From Dehalococcoidia bacterium (GTDB taxonomy: Bacteria > Chloroflexota > Dehalococcoidia > Lucifugimonadales > UBA3495), in contig DPHC01000017.1 in the NCBI GenBank assembly GCA_003523055.1, forward strand, positions 59,497-123,496: a stretch of 64,000 nucleotides of DNA. The letters run 5' to 3'. Positions 8,918-19,400 of this stretch are shown here, piece by piece. Both the position numbers and the translations under genes were made by a program. The notes under the pieces were generated by a model. It had not been told where the DNA came from and searched no databases. It saw only the letters and a list, made by a program, of their open reading frames with translations. Position 1 is the stretch's first letter, and each line of letters opens with the position of its first letter.

Positions 8918-9019
8918 TCAATTATTCAATAAATAGATTCTAACTGTGTAGTAAAGTATAACTAATGTAAATGTTACGATCGATGCGAGTAGTAATTTTA
9001 GTATAGTAAATTTATTCAT
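8918..9019 (-). CDS. predicted 33-aa single-span membrane peptide
   Basis: An unbroken reading frame from ATG at 9019 to TGA at 8918 encodes 33 residues: a short basic N-terminus (MNKFTILK), a hydrophobic span rich in Leu/Ile/Val/Thr, then YYTVRIYLLNN. It fits tightly between the 170-codon gene upstream (10 bases) and the methyltransferase start (3 bases), so spacing favours a real gene. No strong ribosome site is seen before the ATG. No function is assigned. Confidence 0.45.
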   Translation of the reverse strand: MNKFTILKLLLASIVTFTLVILYYTVRIYLLNN

Positions 9020-9029
9020 GCTGTTACGT

Positions 9030-9452
9030 TTATAAACGGTTTTCTAATTTTGGTATGTCTATGAAAAAATAATTATAGTATTCGGCGATAACAGTCCAAA
9101 AACCGTCATTGTCAGTTTGGCTTCCATCTATCTCCCCAAACCAGATGGGCAATAATTCTTGAAGTTCCTGTAGTATTGGCTGACCTTCTTTTATTAAATA
9201 ATTTATTCCAGTGGACGTTATTGTGTATTGGTTATTTGCATTAAGTTCCAGCTTGTTTTGGGATATTAGAGTTTTGATGCAATTATCTACAGTTTGCTTT
9301 AATTGTTCTTTAATCATAGCCTGAATTTGTGTAGCTGTGCCCTTTACTATGATTTTATGCACCGTGGCTTCAATTTCATCTTGGCTTTGGCCGTTATCGT
9401 AATGATTTAAAACATTGTAGTTTAGTATGAACATTTCGTAATGTTTATTCAT
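9030..9452 (-). CDS. hypothetical protein with winged-helix-like middle
   Basis: 140 aa from the chosen ATG at 9452 (MNKHYEMFILNYN). The open frame extends to 9542, but the extra 30 residues look uncoded (MRTNSKAQIPQIPNRLPHK). The centre reads TATQIQAMIKEQLKQTV, then CIKTLISQNKLEL and YTITSTGINYL, the spacing of helix, recognition helix and wing in small HTH proteins, ending with an acidic EIDGSQTDNDGFW tail. It could be a regulator or an adaptor. I do not recognise the family, and the start is uncertain because no ribosome site is clear. Confidence 0.55.
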   Translation of the reverse strand: MNKHYEMFILNYNVLNHYDNGQSQDEIEATVHKIIVKGTATQIQAMIKEQLKQTVDNCIKTLISQNKLELNANNQYTITSTGINYLIKEGQPILQELQELLPIWFGEIDGSQTDNDGFWTVIAEYYNYFFIDIPKLENRL

Positions 9453-9641
9453 TGCATTGTCACTACTTACCTTCAGGCCGCGTAGTTTATGGGGAAGTCG
9501 GTTTGGTATTTGTGGAATTTGGGCTTTTGAGTTTGTGCGCAAACGGCTCCAGTACTTGATGCGGATGATCCAAAATATGACAGATCTCTGATAACTATAT
9601 GAGATTGGTTAGTAGAATTCATACAATTCCTCAGTTTAAAA

Positions 9642-9716
9642 TGGTCGGGGTGATAGGATTTGAACCTACGACCTCCTGTTCCCAAAACAGGCGCGCTACC
9701 CCTGCGCTACACCCCG
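9642..9716 (-). tRNA. tRNA-Pro (UGG)
   Basis: Read on the minus strand, the acceptor CGGGGTG (from 9716) pairs with CACCCCG, the anticodon loop holds TGG within CTGTTTTGGGAACAG, and the T arm is GTAGGTTCAAATCCTAT. The 3' CCA is encoded (plus 9642-9644). It lies 7 bases from the tRNA-Arg gene, so the two are probably one transcript. Confidence 0.95.
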
Positions 9717-9723
9717 ACATAAG

Positions 9724-9798
9724 TGGTACCCCCGGAGAGGGTCGAACTCTCGTCTCAGGCTCCGGAGGCCAGCGCTCTATCCACTGAGCTACGGGGGC
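9724..9798 (-). tRNA. tRNA-Arg (CCG)
   Basis: Minus-strand cloverleaf: acceptor GCCCCCG with CGGGGGT, D arm GCTCAGTGGATAGAGC, anticodon arm CTGGC-CTCCGGA-GCCTG with anticodon CCG, a 4-base variable loop and T arm GAGAG-TTCGACC-CTCTC, then A and an encoded CCA. One oddity: the anticodon stem has a T-T mismatch at the second pair, where GCCAG would be expected for full pairing. Confidence 0.93.
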
Positions 9799-9842
9799 CT
9801 AGAGCTAACAATATTAACATGGCCCTCAAATACTAACAATAA

Positions 9843-9859
9843 CTATCTTTAGAAGATAG
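9843..9859. other. small hairpin upstream of the Ldh-family gene
   Basis: CTATCTT (9843-9849) and AAGATAG (9853-9859) form a perfect 7-bp stem with a 3-base loop between tRNA-Arg and the dehydrogenase gene. No T tract follows. It could be an operator or part of a 5' UTR; no role can be shown. Confidence 0.3.
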
Positions 9860-9911
9860 ACAAATACTGTATAGAATTATAGACTAAATTTAATTTACAT
9901 GGAGGTAGAAC

Positions 9912-10964
9912 ATGCCTAATTTTAGACCAGACCATTTAAAAAATTTAGCAGTCAGTATTTATGTTGCTAAAGGTACGCCAGAAGATGAAGCAGAAGTAGT
10001 TGCAGCTCACCAGGTTAAAGCAAATTTAGTTGGTCACGATTCCCATGGAGTCATACATGTGCCTGAGTATTGCGAAAGAATAGATAAAGGACACATAGTT
10101 CCTGGAGCTCCGTTTCTTATTGAGAAAGAAACTGCATCTACAGCAGTTATAGAAGGAAATTGGGGGTTTGGTTTTGTAGTTACAGAAAAGGCTATGAACT
10201 TAGCAATAAAAAAAGCATCAGAAACCGGAGTTGCTACAGTTACTGTGAAACATCAAAGCCATATTGGTAGATTAGGTGATTACGCCACTATGGCTTTAAA
10301 TTCAAACATGATAGGAATGATAACGGCTGATTCTGGAGCAGGGCCTAAGGCCGTAGCACCGTTTGGAGGGAAGGCTCGTAGATTAGGTACTAATCCTATT
10401 TGTATTGGAGTTCCTAGTGACTTAGATGGACCAGTTGTTTTAGATATGGCTACAAGCGCAGTTGCTGCAGGTAAAATAAGTTTAGCTAGAAACAGGGGAG
10501 AACAAGTACCATTAGGGTGGATAGTTGATAAAGATGGAAACCCGACCACCGACCCGAATGATTATTATGCTGGCGGTGCTATTTTGCCTGTTGGGGCTGA
10601 TCAAGGCCACAAGGGATATGGCCTATCCTTCATGGTAGAAATGTTCTCAGGGTTATTCACTGGATTAGGCTTTGGAATTGACCCAAAGGCTCGCCATAAT
10701 GATGGTTGTTTTATAAGTGTTTATAATGTTGAATATTTTAGAGAAGTTGCTGAATTTAAGACTAGTGTGAAAGAGTTTGCTGAATTTGTTAAAACTTCTC
10801 CACCTGCAACAGGCTTTTCTGAAGTTTTCTATCCTGGTGAAATTGAACATAGAACTGAACAAAAAAGAAGAGCTGAAGGTATATTTATTGAAGACGAAAC
10901 GTGGAGACAAATTACTGAATTAGCTCGCTCTTTGAATGTTGAAGAAAGTATAATTAGTGGTTAG
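9912..10964 (+). CDS. Ldh family malate/L-lactate-type dehydrogenase
   Basis: 350 aa of the NAD(P)-dependent Ldh_2 superfamily (YlbC/ComC type), unrelated to classical LDH. It has the GHDSHGV active-site segment (residues about 41-47), VTVKHQSHIGRLGDYATMA, and the cofactor region RRLGTNPICIGVPS with VLDMATSAVAAGKI. Members reduce 2-oxo acids such as malate, sulfolactate or ureidoglycolate. A strong GGAGG site sits 6 bases before the ATG. The substrate is uncertain, and no partner pathway gene is adjacent. Confidence 0.88.
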   Translation: MPNFRPDHLKNLAVSIYVAKGTPEDEAEVVAAHQVKANLVGHDSHGVIHVPEYCERIDKGHIVPGAPFLIEKETASTAVIEGNWGFGFVVTEKAMNLAIKKASETGVATVTVKHQSHIGRLGDYATMALNSNMIGMITADSGAGPKAVAPFGGKARRLGTNPICIGVPSDLDGPVVLDMATSAVAAGKISLARNRGEQVPLGWIVDKDGNPTTDPNDYYAGGAILPVGADQGHKGYGLSFMVEMFSGLFTGLGFGIDPKARHNDGCFISVYNVEYFREVAEFKTSVKEFAEFVKTSPPATGFSEVFYPGEIEHRTEQKRRAEGIFIEDETWRQITELARSLNVEESIISG

Positions 10965-10978
10965 ATCATTATAGTAGA

Positions 10979-11068
10979 GGAGAGATGGCTGAGCGGTTGA
11001 AGGCGCCGGTCTCGAAAACCGGTATATTCTTTTGGGTATCGTGGGTTCGAATCCCACTCTCTCCGCCA
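10979..11068 (+). tRNA. tRNA-Ser (CGA)
   Basis: Acceptor GGAGAGA pairs with TCTCTCC, anticodon arm CCGGT-CTCGAAA-ACCGG carries CGA, and there is the long variable arm of class II tRNAs before T arm GTGGGTTCGAATCCCAC. Discriminator G and an encoded CCA follow. It sits 14 bases after the dehydrogenase stop and 16 before the photolyase. Confidence 0.95.
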
Positions 11069-11084
11069 CTACTTGGGGGTGTGA

Positions 11085-12500
11085 ATGGAATTTAGAATCA
11101 TTCACTGGTTCCGGCAAGATCTTAGAATACATGACAACCCAGCTCTATCTGAGGCGTGTGAAAATGCCCAAATACTACCTGTATATATAAACGACTATGG
11201 GTCTGTTTCTGAACCTGGTTTTGTGTCTAAATCTTGGTTACATCGTTCACTTGAAAATTTGAATGAGTCACTTAAAGGCAATTTACAAGTTTTCCATGGT
11301 GACACTAAATCTATATTGTTAAGGTTAATTGATAAATATGACATAAATAAACTCGTTTGGAATAAAGTTTATACACCCGAACATTTAAATTTAGATTCAG
11401 AAGTAATTCAATTATTAACTAATAAACATATCGATTACAATTGCTTCAATGGCTCTTTACTAGTGGACCCATCAGAGATTTTAAACCAACATCAATTGCC
11501 ATATAAAGTTTTCACACCTTTTTCAAAAAAAATAAACACTTTAATGCCCAATATCAGACCCTTGACAGATATAACACATATATCATGCATTGAGGATAAT
11601 GAGAAAGAATGCAAGTTATTAGATTTGGGATTGCTTGCTAAACCCGACTGCACTAATCAATTATTAAAAAATTGGTCTATTGGTGAAAAAGCTGCGACCA
11701 AGCAGTGCGATATATTTGTAAATAAGGGTTTAAATAATTATAAACTTGGTAGAGATTTCCCTAGCCTAAATAATGTTTCTAAATTATCTCCATATTTACA
11801 TTTTGGCGAAATATCTCCTATTCAGATTTGGAATGCTGTTTCTGAACAAAGAGAACAATTTGAAGATGATTCAGATAAATTTTTATCTGAACTTGCATGG
11901 AGAGAATTTTCATATTATTTACTTTATCATTTCCCATCTTTGCCATATAAAAATGTACAAGAAAAATTTGATAATTTCCCATGGGAAGAAAATACTATTC
12001 ATCTAATACAATGGCAAAAAGGCATTACTGGATATCCTTTAGTAGATGCTGGCATGAGAGAACTTTTTAGCACAGGGTACATGCACAATAGATTGCGAAT
12101 GATTGTTGGTTCGTTTCTTGTGAAAAATTTATTAATTAATTGGCATCATGGAAGAGATTGGTTTTGGGAGCGGTTAGTGGATGCAGATATAGCTAACAAC
12201 AGCACTGGATGGCAATGGGTTACAGGATGCGGTGTAGATGCAGCTCCATATTTTAGAATATTTAACCCGATTATACAGGGAAGAAAATTTGATCCCGATG
12301 GGCACTATATTAAAACTTATGTTCCTGAATTAAAAAATCTTCCAACAAAATATTTGTTTAGCCCGTGGGAAGCTCCAGGATCTATTTTAGATAAATCTGG
12401 CGTCAGATTAGGAATTGATTACCCTTGGCCAATTGTAGACTTAAAAGAATCAAGAGCAAAAGCCTTAAAGGCTTTTGCTAGTATCAAACTTGATACTTAG
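11085..12500 (+). CDS. phrB: deoxyribodipyrimidine photolyase
   Basis: 471 aa, the usual class I length. The N-terminal antenna-domain start IIHWFRQDLRIHDNPAL and C-terminal FAD domain boxes are clear: ELAWREFSYYLLYHF, TGYPLVDAGMRELFSTGYMHNRLRM, and NNSTGWQWVTGCGVDAAPYF near the end. It uses light energy captured by FADH- to split cyclobutane pyrimidine dimers in DNA. It starts 16 bases after tRNA-Ser with GGGGG before the ATG. Its presence suggests a sunlit habitat. Confidence 0.94.
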   Translation: MEFRIIHWFRQDLRIHDNPALSEACENAQILPVYINDYGSVSEPGFVSKSWLHRSLENLNESLKGNLQVFHGDTKSILLRLIDKYDINKLVWNKVYTPEHLNLDSEVIQLLTNKHIDYNCFNGSLLVDPSEILNQHQLPYKVFTPFSKKINTLMPNIRPLTDITHISCIEDNEKECKLLDLGLLAKPDCTNQLLKNWSIGEKAATKQCDIFVNKGLNNYKLGRDFPSLNNVSKLSPYLHFGEISPIQIWNAVSEQREQFEDDSDKFLSELAWREFSYYLLYHFPSLPYKNVQEKFDNFPWEENTIHLIQWQKGITGYPLVDAGMRELFSTGYMHNRLRMIVGSFLVKNLLINWHHGRDWFWERLVDADIANNSTGWQWVTGCGVDAAPYFRIFNPIIQGRKFDPDGHYIKTYVPELKNLPTKYLFSPWEAPGSILDKSGVRLGIDYPWPIVDLKESRAKALKAFASIKLDT

Positions 12501-12548
12501 TGACATTAAGATATACTGGAAGACATAATTTTAACAATTAGGATGTAT

Positions 12549-13586
12549 ATGAAATTTTCTGATTTTCTGTTTCCAGAGAGTAAAGTCCCTGCAGGAGACT
12601 ATAATGTAATTACTGAGTCTTTATCAGAAGCTCAGTTATGTGACAAATTAGGATTTGACACCGTTTGGTTGGCCGAACATCATTTTGATGGAGGATGCGC
12701 ATATGTTGATCCGATGACCTTTGCATCAGCTATTGCTAGTTCTACCAATAATATTCGTATAGGTTTTGCAGTTGCACAAATGGCTTTGCACCACCCGATA
12801 AGATTTGCAGAGCAAGTTTCATTAATTGACAATATAAGTAAAGGAAGAATAACTGTAGGTGTAGGAAAAGGTTCTGCATATAATTATTATGAATTTAGAG
12901 GATTTGGAGTAGACCCGTCAGAATCTATTGCAAGATTATCGGAAGTTGAAGAAATATTATCGAAAGTCTGGACTAATGATAATTTTAAGCATTCAGGCCA
13001 ATTTTGGGATATAGATTTACCTTCTCTTCGACCAGCAGTGTATCAAAAACCTCATCCTCCAGTATTGAGAGCATGCTCAGGGGAAGAATCTGTAAAAGAA
13101 ATGGCAAAACAAAACAGGCCATTTCTAATGAACATCCAAACTAATGAAGTAACCAAAAACAGAATAGATGCATACCGCCATACCATGAAATCCTGTAAAT
13201 TCGATGACGAGCAAATAGACTATAATTTAGCTAATTCGTGGGCTTGGAGAAATATTGTTGTTGCTGATACAGATAGGGAAGCTGAAGAAATTGGAGTAAG
13301 TAGTTTTCTAAATATGCGCAAATTCTTGACAACCAACAGAGAGAAATATAACACTCAGCAAGAAATTAGCGATCAAATCGCAGCAACTTCTAAAAGAGCA
13401 TTAGATAGCGTAGAAGACGGGTTACTATATGGATCCCCAGAGACCATTTGTGAGAAATTAAAAATGATTGATGATACTGGCATAGGCGGAATGATTATTC
13501 ATTTCCGATTAGGTGATATGTCATGGGAAACCGCTCAACATAGTATAGAATTGTTTGCTAACAAGGTTATGCCAGAATTCACTTAA
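12549..13586 (+). CDS. luciferase-like (LLM class) flavin-dependent monooxygenase
   Basis: 345 aa from MKFSDF at 12549; the ATG six bases earlier overlaps the AGGA ribosome site, so the later start is preferred. Family marks: LGFDTVWLAEHHFDGG, IRIGFAVAQMALHHPIRFAEQVSLIDNIS, and GRITVGVGKGSAYNYYEFRGFG, the bacterial luciferase alpha-type TIM barrel that uses FMNH2 (or F420). Such enzymes oxidise or cleave organic substrates with O2. Expanded LLM families are a known trait of SAR202 genomes. Substrate unknown. Confidence 0.87.
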   Translation: MKFSDFLFPESKVPAGDYNVITESLSEAQLCDKLGFDTVWLAEHHFDGGCAYVDPMTFASAIASSTNNIRIGFAVAQMALHHPIRFAEQVSLIDNISKGRITVGVGKGSAYNYYEFRGFGVDPSESIARLSEVEEILSKVWTNDNFKHSGQFWDIDLPSLRPAVYQKPHPPVLRACSGEESVKEMAKQNRPFLMNIQTNEVTKNRIDAYRHTMKSCKFDDEQIDYNLANSWAWRNIVVADTDREAEEIGVSSFLNMRKFLTTNREKYNTQQEISDQIAATSKRALDSVEDGLLYGSPETICEKLKMIDDTGIGGMIIHFRLGDMSWETAQHSIELFANKVMPEFT

Positions 13587-13630
13587 TCTTGATGATGTAT
13601 TATATGGATAACATGATTATGATGCCTGTA

Positions 13631-14956
13631 TTACTTATCTAATTCATCTTCCATGATTGTTGATGCCATATATTTTCCCATTCGGACACTATAATTAGTC
13701 CCTCTATCTTCAGGATAAATTTGAGAAGTATTGGCTAGATACACATTTTTAATTGGAGTGTCATGAGGTGGCATTTTTTTTGAATAATCCAGGCTCATAA
13801 CTGGTTGTGCTTTATTGATTTTGAAGTGGAACGAATTTTTAATCCAAGAATCGTTGAAGCTTGGATTAATTTTATTTAAATATGGCTTGTATGTTTCTAT
13901 CAGGTTTCTCTCAGTCATTTGGTAGATATCAGTTTCAGTACCGACATAGTTTGTTATGTAAATGATATGACTTCCTTGGTATTCCGAATTAGGTATTAAG
14001 TTGGTGTGTTCTATAATACCCAAGAAAGGAAATGTAGGTTCTGCTATATTCATCCAGTAAAATTCAGAGAGACTGTTTTCCAGCTCTAAAATCAAAACTA
14101 CTGCGGATAGATAATTTACGGCTCTAAGCTTACTTATATAGTTTGGAAATTTATGCAATTCAGGAATGAGTTTTTCAAAAATATCGTTGGATACTGTTGA
14201 TAATATTTTATCGAATCGTTTTGGTTTAGATCCTGCTGAATTTGTTGATATGATAGTACCATTTTCGTCATTGCTTATTGAAGTGACAGATGTATTGATA
14301 AGTATTTTTACGCCGTTATTAATAAGTTTATCGTTTAGTACTGTCAGAATGTTATTGAAACTGCCAACTGGATACCCCAATAATTCTGAATTTGTACCTT
14401 TATTCCGAGACTTTACTCTTGTATTCAACTTACCCCAGATCCAAGCCATTGGCACATTTTTATAAAGGTTTTCTCCAAATTTTCCAATTAACAAAGGCTC
14501 CCATAAAACTTTATAAGCTTGACTACCTAAGTATTTATTTAACCATTCAGCGGCTGAAATTTTTTCATATTTCATCCATTTTTTTTGCCGTTGAATGTAA
14601 AATAGTACTATGCCAAGACGAATTCTGTTTAATATTGTTAGTGGCCTTAATTTTAATAAGTCAAAAGGAGTATTCAAAGCATATATTTTTGATTGGGCGT
14701 AAATACCAACAGTTGATTTGATCCACCGCATACCATCAGGTATGCCAATGATTTGGATCAAGTCTAATATATCTTCATCACTAGTAAATATGTGATGGTA
14801 ACCTCTTTCGAGCTGCGCTCCGTTCAAATCGAAAGTGGAAGCATGTCCTCCAATAAATGGAGCGTGTTCATATATGGTCACTTGGTGGCCGTGTTCGCTA
14901 AGAAAATATGCTGCAGTCAGTCCGGTCATACCGGCGCCGATTATTCCAATTTCCAT
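13631..14956 (-). CDS. NAD(P)/FAD-dependent amine-oxidase-fold oxidoreductase
   Basis: 441 aa. It starts with the FAD-binding Rossmann motif IGIIGAGMTGLTAAYFLSEHG then EHAPFIGGHASTF, and ends with the GG-related VYLANTSQIYPEDRGTNYSV segment that contacts FAD. The YHHIFTSDEDILDLIQIIG and LWEPLLIGKFGENL segments resemble protoporphyrinogen oxidase / phytoene desaturase-like proteins found beside cell-envelope genes. It is the third gene of the RND pump operon (26 bases after the adaptor). The substrate is unknown. Confidence 0.78.
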   Translation of the reverse strand: MEIGIIGAGMTGLTAAYFLSEHGHQVTIYEHAPFIGGHASTFDLNGAQLERGYHHIFTSDEDILDLIQIIGIPDGMRWIKSTVGIYAQSKIYALNTPFDLLKLRPLTILNRIRLGIVLFYIQRQKKWMKYEKISAAEWLNKYLGSQAYKVLWEPLLIGKFGENLYKNVPMAWIWGKLNTRVKSRNKGTNSELLGYPVGSFNNILTVLNDKLINNGVKILINTSVTSISNDENGTIISTNSAGSKPKRFDKILSTVSNDIFEKLIPELHKFPNYISKLRAVNYLSAVVLILELENSLSEFYWMNIAEPTFPFLGIIEHTNLIPNSEYQGSHIIYITNYVGTETDIYQMTERNLIETYKPYLNKINPSFNDSWIKNSFHFKINKAQPVMSLDYSKKMPPHDTPIKNVYLANTSQIYPEDRGTNYSVRMGKYMASTIMEDELDK

Positions 14957-14982
14957 TATTTTTTATGTCCTTATTGTTGGAC

Positions 14983-16479
14983 TTAGGAATTTATCAACAC
15001 TTTAACATAAGCTTGAAAATTTTCCATATTAGACGAGATTGTTTTTGGCATTTCAATTGCAATTTCTAATGGGAAAGTTATGATTCCGCGAGTGGTTTTT
15101 GGGACTGCACTGATTTGTACAATTTCTCCTTTGTAAGGAATAACACTCAATTCTGGTATATGAACTTTGACTGCAGTACCAAGATTTATGTGTTGCAAAT
15201 AATCCCCTTCTACATAACCTTGAAAGATCAAAGAATTGGGATCAACCAATTTCAATACTATGGAATCGTTATTTATTCGATCGTCAATTTTTCCATTTAT
15301 TGAATATATGAGCCCTTCTGAGGGAGACAGTATTTCGGATTTCTCATAATTAGTTACTGCGTCTACTAAAGCTTGTTTATATAACGCTACAGACGACGCG
15401 TTTAGGTTATTTTGACTATCATTTGGATCGGAAATTAATTCTTCAAGTTCTTTTGATAACTTCACTAAAGTTGATTTGGATTCTTCAATTTCTTTAGTTG
15501 CAGACGTTATGGCTGTTTGAAGTTCTTTATAAGTCAATGAACTAGAGCCATCGGTAAGGTTGTTCAAAGAAGTGTTCGCATTCGTTAATGTGTTTTGCGC
15601 AACAGTTACTTTTATATTAAGGTCTGCTTTATCTAATTCCTTTGTATCATCTAATATATTGTCTAAATCAGCCTCTGCCTTGTCTATTGCTATTGAGGCA
15701 ATCTCTATAGCAGTTTCGTACCGATTCACTTCGTCGAAATCAAAGATTCCATCTCGGAAAGGTGCTTTTCTCAGCCATCCTAGTCGATAATCATGTAATG
15801 CATCTTCCGCAATTTGTAAATTATGGATGGCAGTTTCTTTAGTTTTTTGGGCTGTTACAATTTCTTGAGCGTTGGTTATTGCATGGTTATTCAAGTTGCG
15901 TTCAGCAGTTTCTAGTTTTAATTCAGCAGTTGTGACAGCTTGTTCTGCAGAAGTAATTTTTTGAACTTGACTGTCTTCAAAATTGGCTAGTTTTTTGTGA
16001 GCTGTATCCAAAGATGTAACAGATATAGCTTGTGTTTTCTGAGTGTCGGCTATCTCAGATTCTTTCTTGGCAATCAAGTTATCTTGGGCAGACATGTGTA
16101 AATTTTGTGTTTCTATTGCATTATCTAAATTTAATCTGGATTGTTGTATTTGTTTGTGGAACGTAGCTTTGGTTGTATTATCTATTGTCATTAATAGCTG
16201 ATCTTGTTGAACGTGTTGGCCTTCTTTTATATGAATCTCGCCGATTTTCCCTGTGATTCCGAAATCGAGTGATTTACGGTCTTTAAAAACAAGATTTCCT
16301 TTTATTTTAACTTCCTTTTCAGTAACTTGTTCCGTTTGAGGTGTCGGTATATCGTTGTTGTTAGCGTTGTCATTCGGGAGACAGGAAGCTAACAATAGAG
16401 TTGAAAATACCATGGAAACGATGAAAAATTTGACCCTGTTAGGAAACAAAGTGTTCTTTATTTGGCTAAGAATTTGCAT
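14983..16479 (-). CDS. efflux RND periplasmic adaptor (HlyD/MFP) lipoprotein
   Basis: 498 aa. A signal peptide ends in a lipobox (LLLASC, Cys about residue 33). The N-terminal barrel fragment FGITGKIGEIHIKEGQHVQQDQLL is the biotinyl-lipoyl half of MFP proteins, followed by a very long alpha-helical coiled-coil hairpin (about residues 95-360, Gln/Glu/Lys/Thr rich), then the second lipoyl part and beta barrel. It overlaps the RND permease gene by 14 bases and should bridge that pump to the outside. No outer-membrane channel gene is nearby, consistent with a monoderm cell. Confidence 0.85.
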   Translation of the reverse strand: MQILSQIKNTLFPNRVKFFIVSMVFSTLLLASCLPNDNANNNDIPTPQTEQVTEKEVKIKGNLVFKDRKSLDFGITGKIGEIHIKEGQHVQQDQLLMTIDNTTKATFHKQIQQSRLNLDNAIETQNLHMSAQDNLIAKKESEIADTQKTQAISVTSLDTAHKKLANFEDSQVQKITSAEQAVTTAELKLETAERNLNNHAITNAQEIVTAQKTKETAIHNLQIAEDALHDYRLGWLRKAPFRDGIFDFDEVNRYETAIEIASIAIDKAEADLDNILDDTKELDKADLNIKVTVAQNTLTNANTSLNNLTDGSSSLTYKELQTAITSATKEIEESKSTLVKLSKELEELISDPNDSQNNLNASSVALYKQALVDAVTNYEKSEILSPSEGLIYSINGKIDDRINNDSIVLKLVDPNSLIFQGYVEGDYLQHINLGTAVKVHIPELSVIPYKGEIVQISAVPKTTRGIITFPLEIAIEMPKTISSNMENFQAYVKVLINS

Positions 16480-19400
16480 TTGTTTTACGCCCTCTCCTTA
16501 TTTTGAGAAAAGTTTTATTAGTGAAAATTGTAATAAATCTAATTGGTGATTCTTGAAATATTAAGTATATAGAAGGAATTACTATCAAAGTTAAAAATGT
16601 ATTACTGATAAGACCTCCAATAACTACTGTGGCTAATTCTGCTCCAATTATTTCTCCACTCCCGCCTGCTGATAAAGCTAGTGGCAATAGCGCAAAAGTT
16701 GTTGTAAAAGCTGTCATTAATATAGGTCTTAATCGAATTCTACCTGCCTCTAACATAGCATCATAAGCATTCATCCCTTGGTCTTTAAGTTGTTCTACAA
16801 AGGTCAACAGCACGAGTGCATTTGTAACTACAACTCCAATTAAAAGCAAGAATCCCATTAAAGCTGACAAGCTTAATGTTCTATCAGTGATAGTTAAAGC
16901 TACTAGTGCACCTACAATTGCCAGGGGGAGGCTTAACACGATGATAAAAGGAGTTTTCAAAGATCCTAAACATATAACCATGACTAGGTAGACAAGTATC
17001 ACTCCAATGAACATTGCTGCGTATAAATCGTTGAACCCTTCAGAGATTTGTCGAAATATTCCACCACTTTCTACTGTGACTCCCAATGGCAAAATAGTGT
17101 TTTGGACAATTTCGTCTATTTTTCTTCCTATACCTTGGGCGTCCTCTGCTGTGATATTACCATTTATATTTATGGATCTTTCGTTGTCAAATCGTTTGAT
17201 TGAAGTGGGTCCATCTTCAATAAAAATATTAGCGATCGATCCTAGTTTTATTTTGCCTGATGGGGTTTCAATATCTAATCCTTTAAACATATTTATATTA
17301 TTTTCATCAACTACATATCCTTTAAAAATAATATCCATAGTGGTATCTTCAATGTCAATTTCAGAAATTTTATTTCCTACCAATAATAAATTTACCTGAG
17401 AACCAACAGCCATTACACTTGTGCCGTACTGCGTAATTTTTTCAATGTCTGGTCGAATTACTATTTGAGGCGTAGATTCTTTTAAATCGCTATTAATATT
17501 TTTAACGCCTTCTAATGTTTCAATTTTGGTCATCAATAAATTTGCAGCTTTATTAACGTCGTTGAAATTTTTGCCGGTCAGAGTTAATTGTAAATCTTCA
17601 GCTGGTGGACCGTTACTTAAGCTTTGAATGTTAATTTCAGTTGATTCATTAAGTTTAATATTTTGCTCTAGGTAGGTAACAGTTTCTATTTGTTGGGTTT
17701 TATCAAGTGTTATGAAAAATCCAGCCAAGTTGAATCCGCTAGATGCAGAATCTACCCCCTGTACATTGGAAGATGCTCCGAGACTTACTTGATAAGTCTT
17801 TACTATGTTATCTTTTTCGAGTTTACTTAGGATACTTTCTATCTTTAACACTTCGTCGAAAGTCTCATTAATTGAGCTGCTCGTCGGGAGCTCTAAGTCT
17901 ATTGTAATGAATTCAGATTCAGTAGCAGGGAACAACGTCGCTGGGATAAAAGTTAATAACCCAAAACTGGAACCAGAGATTATTATGGAGGATATTATCA
18001 CGACTATTTTGTGATTTATGGACCATTTGAGAACCGGTATGTATATTTTTTGCAATATATTAGGACCGTCTGTATTGAGCCGAGCGGCGTTTCTTATATT
18101 TTCAGTTTTTAGAACGAAAACGCTTAATACAGGCACTGCCGTTAAAGCTATTATTGTCGATGCTAACAAAGCAAAACTAACAGATATAGCGAAGGGGGTA
18201 AAGAATTCGCCTACTAATCCCTGTATAAAAGTTAATGGTATAAAAACTGCTACAGTAGTTAGAGTTGATGAAATTATAGCTGATCCAACTTCTTTGGTTC
18301 CGCTTATGGCTGCTTCCATTTTGGTTTCACCAAATTGGATATGCCTGTAAATATTTTCTAGTACTACTATACTGTCATCGACGACCCTTCCTACGGCAAT
18401 GGCTAATCCTGCTAAACTCATGAAGTTTAGAGATATACCATATAAATTAACGGCTATGATCCCAAGTAATAAACTTAGTGGTATTGAACATCCAATAATG
18501 AATGTTGGGCCTAAAGCGGTTCTAGCACCTCTCCAAATAGTAGGTTTAATACTCAGAAGAAATATGAATACCACTGTCATTGCGAATAGAAACCCTATTG
18601 CTCCTTCACTAAAAAGTTTTACTAATTGTCGTTCGACTTCTGGTCCATCATTTTGTAACGTTAAAATACTAATATCTTCCGGAAGATTGGTTAAATTAGC
18701 CATTACTTGGGAAATTTCATCAGTTACTGTGACAGTGTTGGCATCAGGATCTTTCAATATGAATAGAGTTAGACTTGGTTTTCCATTGGTTCTTGATATA
18801 GTTGTAGCTTTATCAGTGTCAATAGTCACTGATGCGACGTCGGCTAATTTAATAGGCCTATCGTAATAAATTTGGAAGGCTTTGGTTGAAGGGTTTAATT
18901 TCTTTTCGTACCCAACTACTATATTGTTTAAATCTTTTATTGAATTGAATTCATTAGTTGTTTTGATAGGATATTTGATCCCTTTGGCATCCATGCTCCC
19001 AGCCGCCATATCAATATTATTATTTTGTATAGCATTGGAAATATCATTTCGAGATAACCCTACATCAGACAACTTGCTATCATTGAATAAAATTTCAACT
19101 CGTTCCAAAGATTTACCTGATATATCAACTCGAAACACACCGTTTACTGATTCTATTTGGGGTGCTATCAAATCATCCACTATTTTTTGCAACGAAGGTA
19201 TGTCTCTTTTTCCACTAATGGTTAGTCGCATGATGGGGAAGGTGTTATTGTTGATACGGCTTATTAGTGGGGTTGTTGCAAATTCAGGAAGGGTCACAGT
19301 TGAAATTGCGCTTTCTATATTCCGCTCAGCTTCTTTCATGTCTTCACCGAACTCAAATGTTGCCATAGTTACAGAATTAGAGCTTGAAGAACTAGATGTT

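Noticed and set aside
9473..9787. ORFs across the tRNA-Pro/tRNA-Arg pair on both strands
   Set aside because: They contain translated tRNA sequence and are artefacts; the tRNA cloverleaves are complete.
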